Shown here: positions 55,540 to 64,000 of the stretch, one piece after another
Layout of the letters: every line of letters begins with the position of its first letter
Position numbering within the stretch: the first letter of the stretch is position 1
Assembly (NCBI GenBank): GCA_963573305.1
Contig: OY754336.1
Span: forward strand, 15,660,699 to 15,724,698
DNA: 64,000 nucleotides
DNA from: Pyrrhosoma nymphula
Taxonomy: Eukaryota > Arthropoda > Insecta > Odonata > Coenagrionidae
Direction: 5' to 3'
The notes under the pieces: model-generated
Database searches by the model: none
The model's input: the letters and a program-made list of their open reading frames with translations, nothing else
What the model was told of the DNA's origin: nothing
Translations under genes and position numbers: made by a program

Positions 55540-55602
55540 AAACGAATGATGATGCAGTGCATCGAAACCCGGGTCGATTAAAACTTTATCTGTGGAAAAT
55601 TG
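55540..55602 (+). ncRNA. hammerhead-like motif, single arm
   Basis: ATGATGA (55,546-55,552), stem TGC-AGT-GCA, TC, GAAAC (55,564-55,568), CCGG, GTC (55,573-55,575). The following GATTAAAACTTTATCTGTGG resembles the inverse of the outer block at 46,050. No second arm was found. The first C of CTGATGA is not conserved, so activity is unlikely. Confidence 0.45.
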
Positions 55603-56015
55603 TAATATCCTAGTTCTTATTATGTTCATATTCCACAACATCTCGCCTGATTCCTCCCTTTTTGGCAGCTGATGGTTAGTTGCAAAACTATTTTCGATAT
55701 AATCTTGATGAATGTGCCCAATTGAGTCAAGTTTACGAATACATTATCAGGTAAATCATAACCTCGTTCATTTAGTTCTTTTTGCGCAGTACTTTCGATG
55801 AAAGTACGTTTTTCGTGGAAAATCTCAAGGTTTGATTTAAAGGCATACACGATTTGGAGTTCCCTGAAAATAGCCGTCAACATTTTCCCGGTGATTTCTC
55901 ACGCTAATTGTCCATGCCAATGATCGTTTTTACGGTAAATGTTAAATAATTTTCTACTAATATCTATTATCAGCTTTTAAAAAATTATGAATGCTTTTAT
56001 TTGCATGTTGTTCTT

Positions 56016-56513
56016 CATCTACATCTACAAAATACCCTGCAAGCCACCTCAAGGGTGTGTGGCAGGGGGTGAGTAGTCACCAACATGCATTACACTATGC
56101 CCTAAAGTTAGTGTAACTACGGCTAATTATGCATTAGTATAAATCGCTAATGCGTGTCACGAGACGAAGCCTCACAAGCATGCACTAGACTACAGATATG
56201 CTCCCAATGGAGAGGGTCCGTTAGTATATATGTATTTTGAAACTACACAAATGGACAGAGACTCAAGTGTTATGCTGAAAACATACACGGCGTGCTGTTA
56301 GTACTCGGTAGCAGATAAGGATTCAAGTATTAGGGAGTACAACTACTGCTAAGAGCTACACTACCTCTCGACAAACCTAGTGAAAAGTATCATTGGCAGC
56401 TGTTATGGTCCCTTATCGTTCTAGGGAAAAATTAAATATTTACTCTGTCCGTTCTGCAGTCTAGTTCCCTAATTTTATTCTCATTATCTGATCTACCGTA
56501 TTATGTCGGATTT
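56016..56513 (-). mobile_element. CR1-type LINE (family A), 3' UTR and last codons
   Basis: CATCTACATCTACAAAATAC at the left is the 3' tail. The whole CR1-A 3' UTR follows in the order seen at 35,667-36,030 (for example CGTGCTGTTAGTACT, AGATAAGGATTCAAGTATTA, AGCTACACTACCT). The last part, GTCCCTTATCGTTC and CCGTTCTGCAGTCTAGTTCC, corresponds to the end of the coding region. It is 5'-truncated at 56,513. Confidence 0.92.
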
Positions 56514-59500
56514 GTTGTGGTTTGATTATTTTTTTGTTTCTTGATCCCCTTGATAAGGATCGGGATTATGCTTAAAAACCTCCTCCAGGATGGTAATCCT
56601 ATGCTGTCTGGCCACCATCCCAACCCAGCTTCCCCTCCCCTTTCTACTACTTACCCCCACCCCCCCACCCTTGACGCGTCTCCACCCCTCCCTGACACAT
56701 CCGCCTTCTCCCCCGGGTCTATCGTTCTCTCGCAGAAACATTTATGCAGCAGCGCGATGGGGTGGCCGGCCACTCCTACCTCGATCGCCCCTTGCATATC
56801 TCTCCCTGCAAATCTTCCTTCTCCGCGAGGCGTGGGAATACCCGGTCACCTGGACGCTCTTCCTTATCGCCCTCGTCATCCGCGCTACCCTCTCTCCTTC
56901 CTCCATCGAAGAAGCTTCTCGAAATGCCATCAGATATAAGTGGATATAGCTTTTCATACCCTGTTCTCATTCGGTTTCGAAGGATAAGAAGGCTCTGATG
57001 CTTGAAATCTTTGTCAAAAACTATCCATATTTCAATACGATTGTTGCCGGAAAGTTGCTTTAGTTTGCTGTCGGAACACGAAGAAATTCTTGATACTATA
57101 GTGAGACAAGTTTCTCGTCCTGAGGTACTCTGCCTGCTCTTGTCTAGCCCTTGATTTATTTTGGTGGTTTGTATTTTAGTTTATTAATCGTCGCTATATA
57201 TTTGTCAATTATAAATATGCAGCGCGACATCCTTGTTACTATTTATCCATAATAATGATATTTTCTTCAAAATTACGAGTAAAAATGTCTCATTGTTTTT
57301 AGCATAAGTCCTCATTAATCAATAATCTTTCTCAGCTTATAGAAAAATGTTCGGGAGATTTCTTAATTCTACAAATCTTTACTAATACAAGTAAATCATT
57401 ACTATTATTTCAGATAAAGTCCTTCTTACGCCGTATGTTGAGGTTTTATTAGACTAAACAATCTCTGACCCACCCGCGTTTTAATTTGATGCTATGCTAT
57501 ATTTTTTTTCTCCCAGGCTTTTCCTTCTATCGCCTCACTCCTACCATATCATTGAATACACCGCTGTCCATTGATCTCAGATCAAACTTGTTATGATTAG
57601 CTTTTGAGGAATCCTCTAGAGACCTTGGTTTCGTCGGCGGAGGTCGAGCCAGTGTGATAGACGCCGTCAGTCCTCGATGCTCTCTCCTTTGAAGGAAGGC
57701 GAGGAAAGAATTCGGTAGGGGTGAAAGATTTCACCGCTGGAGTGGAGGTGGGAGAAAAAAATGCTCTGGTGGATTCAAGAGGGAAGGAAGGACCCCGGAT
57801 CGTCGGAAAAAATGAACGGACGGGACGAAGAAAAAAAGTGGGTCCTCCCACACGGCCTTGTGGTACGCTCCCTCCCCTTATGAAAGCCCCATCCAAAAGT
57901 TGGGAAGGGATGGAGAGGGAAAGCTTGATGTAGAGAAATTAAGACGCAGTTCTCTTTTGCATGGTGGGCAGGGACGAGGAGTCATTCAACTCCTTGTTTT
58001 TCTATTTTTTACTGCATAGCCTTAGGAGAAGAGCGTCTCTTTCCTCCTCTACGGTCTCCAACAGCGTCAAAAATATATTTTTTCCTTTGAAAGATGCCCT
58101 TCGTGCCTTTTTGTTGTTGCTTAATTAGTTTAGAATGGCTAAACAGAGTCATGCTCCTTTAAGTATGCAACTCTCATGTCTTCATTGTCTTTTACCTTGG
58201 CCAAAAGGCTGTTTTATGCTAAAGTTTATGAATTTTTATGATAATTTGCGTAAATAATTGAGCGAGAGTTTCGCTTCGTGGGGATAATTTCGTTTTAATG
58301 TTCAAGCTACGTTCCGTTTGATATTAGAGACTTCGCCGCGGTCACTTGCCTTTCATATTCTCTGGAGGTTTTCAATCGATTTTTGTTTTGTTGGATTCGT
58401 CTTTATGACTGGATTTTCCGGTTATTTTCTACAGTCATTATTATTTAAAAAAGCGAGATTTTAAGCTTAATTAGTTTATACACTTAGGTAGTTATACTAT
58501 GGTGTTAAAAAATTTCATTTTAGCATTGTTTGTTGCTAGTAGTTTTAATAAATGTCATGAAATAACGATCATATTTCATCGTCTGAGAATTATTTCCATT
58601 ATGGAAGTAATTCTGCTATGTTAAAATAGAAAGAAAGCACATTTTTGCACAAAGCACAAAGCACGTCATAAATGTTTTAATAATATGTAATGTTAGACCT
58701 TCATCGGTAGTACTAATCTTTAGGGGTTTATATTATGTTGCATTTGACGCGATCTTTTGGAGTAAAATTGTAAATATCTTGATTCCGTTCCGTTCACTTG
58801 TTTACTCTTTGTCAACGTGATGAATAACGCTAGTTAAAATTGGACGTCTTTTAGGATGGTATGAGCCTTTAGAATGATTTGAGGATTGGTTGGAGAATTC
58901 TTTTGATGCTGGAGACAAAAGAGTATTCACGGTCAACGAGAAAGTTAATGAAAATAGTGAAGGTAGGAAAAATAACATTCTAGCCCAACATACGTTGTAC
59001 AAAGTGCTTTTAATTATCTTGAAAGAGAAGGTAGCTTGCCAAAAATGAATGGGAAAAAATTACTTTCAGCATCTGTCCCGACTTGACATCATGAACAGGC
59101 ATAACAAAAGTGACAGAACTTTTCCATTTGAAGCTGGAAAGAGTTTTAAACATTTAAAGAGTTCTCTGAAGCCTCGGCTGCGAAGAACACTCTAGTAATG
59201 GAAATAACTTCATCTATTAGTCGCGTGCATAATATGCATGTTTGAAAATGTTTAGTTCTCCTCAGTTCTTATGCGCAAGCATTTTTCATAATCATTGTAC
59301 CTATCCCTTATTTAGTCAGAAAATGCGCTGTTATATTCAGTCCAGAAACGTTTTCGTATTTTTGTACAGCACCTGCTCTATCCGTTAATTTACTATCTAA
59401 ACTGTTCGCTTGGCGTTCCTCTCGAGCGCAACAGCCGCTTCGACAAAAGAGAGAATGACTCCAGAAGAACTTTTCCGTGTTACTCAGTTTCATGGGTCCT

Positions 59501-61465
59501 TCGTAGTGGAGGTATTTATGTGTTTCACGTTCATCTTTGGAGATGCACTTTCTCTTCCTCGAAATGTCCGGCCGCGTTTTACTCCCTTCCGCTGGCCCTA
59601 ACCCTTTTCCCGCTCTCCCATCACATTCTATCCTTCGTCTCTTTTACGCCACTATTACACACCCACCACTGTTAAGACCCCAGCCAGCGCCATCGTAGTG
59701 TGTCCCGCCGCTCCTAGGGCCCTTTATGTCCTTGTTGCCATTAGTTTACGCCCTCTACCTGCCCGGCCCTGCTCTCACTCACTCCGTGAGCCGGCCGGAC
59801 CCCAAGAGAGTGGACTCTATTTTACGACCTCCTCCTCCGACACGATCTTTCCCACTTGCGAGGAAAAGTTGGTTATACAGATCCCTCGGAAACGTATTCT
59901 CGATCCGAGTACGGTCTCCGCTCCCCTTCCCCACCTGCTTGCTCTGCCTCTCGACTTTTTTCATTTTCGCCGGTGTTCTTGACGCTCTTGACGGCGGCGG
60001 CGGTAAAATAGGCACCTCCGAAAGTAGTCGCAGGGGTAGGCGGTGTGTGCTTTGTAAACGAGGGGCAGCGTCGTAAAACGGAGAGAGGGGATTTTTTAAA
60101 CACGTGTTGACATCGCAACCCTGTCATATATTCCGTTGTAGTTGAAGGTTTATGTCCTCTCGTAAGGATTCGTGCACCGCTAGGGGATCCGTGTAATGAG
60201 GACTGTGCCACAATGATGCGGAGAAGGTATTTCTCGTGTTGCCCACCGTACGAAATTGGGACGCGTGGCGTTTCCTATAGTATTTTCTGGTTCAATTCAA
60301 TACTCTCCGCATAGTATTTAGTTGTTTGTGAAGCAACTCTGTTGTCACCTGTAATTTACGCTGTAAATAATGGCAGTGCGGTAAAAATCTGTAAACCCAT
60401 GCATGTCGTGAATATCTACCGTTTTAAATTGATATTTGGCGTTAAAATTTTCAACGATTCAGAAATGAATGATTGGATCAGAATGTGCTTATTTCATTAT
60501 ATCAGCTTTCTCTCGGTGGGTGAAGAATTGACGTAATGTTTTGCCTAGAATATGTGAAGATTACTATTTCTGATACCCCACTGCGTAAATTATACTTTGC
60601 TATGCTCTTCTCTTGTGTCCTAAATGAATTTATTTTTACATTAGCAATAATGTTTCCTACACAATGCTTTACTTTGTTGACTGTGTGCCTGAAAAGGTAA
60701 CGCTAAAAGCTCATACGGCTTCCCTGTATCTTACACGTGCTCTTATGGTTCTTTTAGGCTGCATTAAAATTTCCAACATTATGGAATTAGATACGTATAG
60801 AATGAAATCTTTCTGCAAACTTTTCCGGCTCTAAGCACGAGAAAAAAAACGTAATAAGTCAATGCATTCCTATTGTAGTGCTATGGATTCTCTTTCCGAT
60901 CCCTCCTCTCTGAACTCGTTGTCTGGGTGGTGTTGCATTTGCGTCTCAGCGATGAGGGCAGAACTTTTGACCTGATGTTATAGTAGAACTTGTTATTCTT
61001 CCTTTATCACGCAAGACCAGAACAGTGCACTCTCCTCCCCAATGGTTCCTTGCAGGTATCTGAAGGCCACCGATTATTCTGGAGTGGAGGTGAAAGTGGT
61101 TAAAACGGGAGTGCATATGGGGATTACCTTATTATGCCAGTGGGAGTGCTATAGCGAATGGGAGTTATCTCTAAATCGCTCGATGATGAGATTGAGAAAG
61201 AATTTCATTCAGTTTAGGGCTTGCTTGGCCGAAGAGAATATCGGCATCACCTAGGCGGAGGATTAGAGGACACTGACTGTAAACCAAGCGTTGATGAGCG
61301 TGTAAAAATATCGAAGGACTCCCGGAGGGTCCTCTGGAAAAAGGCTCGACCGCTTCATCCCATATCTCATGTATGCTTTTCTCTCCTTTGCGCCATACTC
61401 TTGACAAGTGAGTGCCACCAAGTTTCGCTACACCTATAAATAATGGTTGATATCTTGAAATTAAT
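56514..61465. other. no recognisable gene; GC-rich blocks at 56.6-56.9 and 59.4-60.1 kb
   Basis: Frames of up to 132 codons at 56,541-56,939 and 116 codons at 59,726-60,076 are open on several frames and strands and have no recognised domain. The 70-codon frame at 57,721-57,933 is charged but anonymous. I found no transposon ends, SINE boxes or long inverted repeats here. Confidence 0.5.
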
Positions 61466-61575
61466 ACGGAGTGTGTGAAGGCCCAATGGGTAGAGCGCTT
61501 CACTGCGGGCCATAGGTTGTCGGTTCAACCCGCTCAATTAAATCCGGTTTTGACTCCCCCACCTTAAATCTTATC
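61466..61575 (+). repeat. SINE family S3, head
   Basis: The A-box-like CAATGGGTAGAGCGCTTCAC and B-box-like TCGGTTCAACCCGC at 61,520 match the S3 head at 29,543-29,600. The downstream body is diverged or absent. Confidence 0.65.
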
Positions 61576-63713
61576 GGTGCGAATTTCTATCATAACTTCG
61601 TGGGAAACCACAGTTAGTTCAAGAACAGGAAATATACCCCGTTCCTGAAATGTGTTAACTTCATAAGAGTAATGCTTAACTTAGCTCTAGTCTAACTACT
61701 TGTATCAAATCAACCTGCAAGTTCATTATTTCAGTGAATTAGTAGATTATCATCTCAATATATGACAGGGACCTCGTTGAAAGCTGAAGTTGGTGTCGGT
61801 TGTAAGTTAAATAAAGTGTTGGAGAATCAGTGAGATAGCGAAACATGCATTTGGAACGATTGCAGTGGCTGTTACGAAAATAATGTTGCTATCCGGCATT
61901 ATCAATGTCAATAGTGGATTTATCTTTTACCTTAGAGAGCACTGAATGTGCTTATATTTACAGGCTAAGTGGAGAGTGCATATTCTTTATAAGTTTGGCA
62001 TGATTTATCGCTCGTGGGAATCGGTTGGGTGCCATGGGTAGTGCACGGCTTACCGAATGCATGAAAACGCCTGGCTTATATAACAGAGGCAGCAGGACTT
62101 TTTCTGTATTAATTCGTTCTCTATCCCAGAATTGTGTGTAAATCTCCGGATATTAGCTAAATGTAGCATGTAGCAAGTAGGTATTTAAAATTTTGTCAGT
62201 TCTTAACTTTCTGCTTCGTGAATGAGCTCACTCGTTATATCTCAGGTGTTAGTTTGTGTATTTGAGGTGCATAAACAGTAAAGTTATTCGCGTCCCAGGA
62301 GTTGTTTTGGCTACCGTAAGGTCTTTTGATTTCATAAAGAAAGATTTTTTTGAATAACCATTAATTTTTCTTCTGCCCTCTGTTGATTATTCAATGGCGT
62401 TTCCGGGCGTAAAATACCCTTACCTGCTGAGTTGACCCGAAGTCATAGAAAACTAACTGCCTTTGACTGGTCGTCTGCTTCAACTTAACTTCCTGCGTTT
62501 ACACCGTAGCTGCAAAGCGTCCATATTTACTTCTTCTCCTCCTTTTGAAGCTTGCGAGGCGCATCTTTCAAGCAGGCTTTCCTTCCGTTCGCGTTGCTAT
62601 CCAGGTCAAGGGCGCCCCCTAGGATCGGGTCGGAGCATCCACACTCCCTTTCCCATCTCCCGCCCGCCGCACAGCGTAGTGCACTCATCCTCATGTCTTC
62701 CTCGTCTACCTTGTCTCTCTGCCTCTGATCACTTCTCGTGCGATATCTAGCCGCATCAAGAGTATTTTTAGACATGATTGAGAGGCGCCTGATGATGTAC
62801 ACTTCCTACGAATAAGTTGTGGATTCGTGTAAAATGAAAGGAGAAATGAATAAATGCCACTGTCTTTATTTGGTACAAGGGTAATATTGCTGCTAAACAG
62901 CTGTTCGTCGGTTGCCAATTGTTCCCAGAACTCTTAGTTGGTAGCTGTGTTGAGATATATTTGAGCTATTCTACTTTTTTTTGTCTCAAGCTTTTCATTT
63001 GTTGTGTGGTTACAGGGTTGGATAACGATGTTTGCATTCCATGTAATGCGTCTTTCATTAGTAATCAACTGGAAATGCGAACTTTTTAAAACAGATTTCT
63101 GTAGTGCAAAACACATTACATTCAGATTCTATGCTGTTCTTTCCTCGAAGTATGTGTCACACATTATGCCTCGTGATCGTTAACAGGTTCCTTTTGTCTC
63201 CTACCCTCAGGCATGCCATTTTTGTGTCCAATAATCCGTTGATAACATATGTCAATGTTAGATCCCACACCACTGATCTTTTTCTGATAAAAGTTTGATC
63301 CGGTGCTCAGATTCATTTTTCAGCTGCGTTTCAGGGAGAAATACGTCGATGACATTTAGTTCTTTGCACCCTTCGAGGCTTGGTTCATGAGAACGTCAGG
63401 TGCGTTATTATTTCGGGCACTAATTTAATTGAATACATATCGTTGCAAGTAGGAGATCGCCTGGTGATAACATGAAAATAAACATAAGAACATATACATG
63501 AAATTTTCAAATAACTTCCAAATAAACCATTATAGTATCGAGGAACACCTATGTTTTTAATTTTAACGTTAGCGGGAAATTAATTCAGGTTACTCGTTCC
63601 ACTCCTTTATACCTCTATTTAGGAAAGATTGCTTCAAAATATCCGTATTATACATTTAATTTTATATTTGTGTTAATTCCTTCCTATGTAGCAGGGTGAT
63701 TCAAGCCTTTGAT
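61576..63713. other. no recognisable gene
   Basis: AT-rich with short frames. A GC-richer block at 62,560-62,720 has no recognised content. Confidence 0.55.
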
Positions 63714-64000
63714 TTATTTCCTCCCAATCCGTTCTTTTGTAATTGCTTTGTATATCCCGCATAATCTATTTATGGTTCTCCTTAATTTCAAAGGTTTCCA
63801 ACCCAGATACCCCAGAATGACTGTGACACTGTCACACCTTTTGTGTCTGCCTAAAACATACTTGGCTGCCTTTCTTTGTACTTTCTCCAGCTTGAACATA
63901 TCTTTTTTTCCATGAGGATCCCACACATATTCTATTACATGTTGTTGCATATTCTAATATCGGACGAACCATAGTCCTGTAGGCCAATTCTTTGGTTTCT
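63714..64000 (-). pseudogene. CR1-type LINE fragment (third family), runs off the window
   Basis: Minus-strand reading from the window end gives LAYRTMVRPILEYATT, a frame change, YVWDPHGKKDMFKLEKVQRK, AAKYVLGRHKRCDSVTVILG and YLGWKPLKLRRTINRLCGIY. This matches the C-terminal region of CR1/L2-type LINEs (VRPHLEYA, WDP, LExVQRRAARxV, LGWExLxxRR). It differs from CR1-A (LLQQLGWEKLSDRRLKF) at many positions, so it is another family. The 3' boundary near 63,714 is not defined, and the 5' part lies outside the window. Confidence 0.85.

Noticed and set aside
57721..57933. 70-codon charged frame as a small gene
   Set aside because: No signal, domain or neighbour supports it, and a longer minus-strand frame overlaps it.
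63160..63420. Possible LINE coding remnant on the minus strand upstream of the 63.7-kb CR1 fragment
   Set aside because: Translations in all minus frames show no CR1, RTE or other polymerase or endonuclease motif.

Overview
The window looks like non-genic, repeat-rich DNA from a large animal genome, most likely an arthropod and probably an insect. I infer this from the mix of RTE-type and CR1-type LINEs, a Penelope-like element, a hAT transposon, several tRNA-derived SINE families with (AAAT)n or (GTAA)n tails, and many short foldback elements. I recognise no cellular protein-coding exon, rRNA or functional tRNA. The longer open frames outside the transposons lie in GC-rich, polypyrimidine-rich tracts and look like low-complexity artefacts.

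Layout. 0-8 kb: a truncated RTE 3' end (204-656, minus), a SINE (4.9 kb) and a diverged direct duplication (7.6-7.9 kb). 8.4-11.5 kb: a decayed RTE element (family RTE-2) carrying two SINE insertions, one with a matching empty site elsewhere in the window. 13.6-20.8 kb: a second SINE family, one arm of a 440-bp inverted dispersed repeat (16.2 kb, partner at 29.8 kb) and a complete but dead hAT element with an 8-bp target duplication (19.07-20.75 kb). 22.8-33.3 kb: a 5'-truncated LINE with a 14-bp target duplication, four foldback elements, a LINE C-terminus with a (TAAA)n tail, a third SINE family, a Penelope-like reverse transcriptase fragment and a degraded RTE piece. 33.7-39.7 kb: CR1-type 3' ends, a nearly complete but frameshifted CR1-type LINE (35.67-38.99 kb, minus) and an internally deleted RTE-2 derivative. 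41-44.6 kb: a foldback element broken by a 46-bp CR1 tail, an RTE family 1 copy with most of its reverse transcriptase, head-to-head CR1 fragments and a MITE. 46-56.5 kb: another foldback element, a TTAA-flanked MITE, SINEs, tandem repeats, an RTE 3' end and a CR1 3' end. 56.5-63.7 kb: mostly unrecognised sequence with one SINE head. The window ends inside a third CR1-type fragment.

The most interesting signal is a set of foldback elements whose arms carry a CTGATGA ... GAAAC ... GTC arrangement. In the clearest case (26,902-27,040) both arms keep a GTAC/GTAC closing helix, and the plus arm also has a perfect 5-bp helix II. That is the layout of a minimal type I hammerhead ribozyme, and such ribozymes are known from the terminal repeats of Penelope-like elements; a Penelope-like reverse transcriptase fragment lies about 3 kb away. 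The elements do not form a pathway. They are layers of insertion, and the nesting (SINEs inside RTE-2, a CR1 tail inside a foldback arm) gives a relative order of events.
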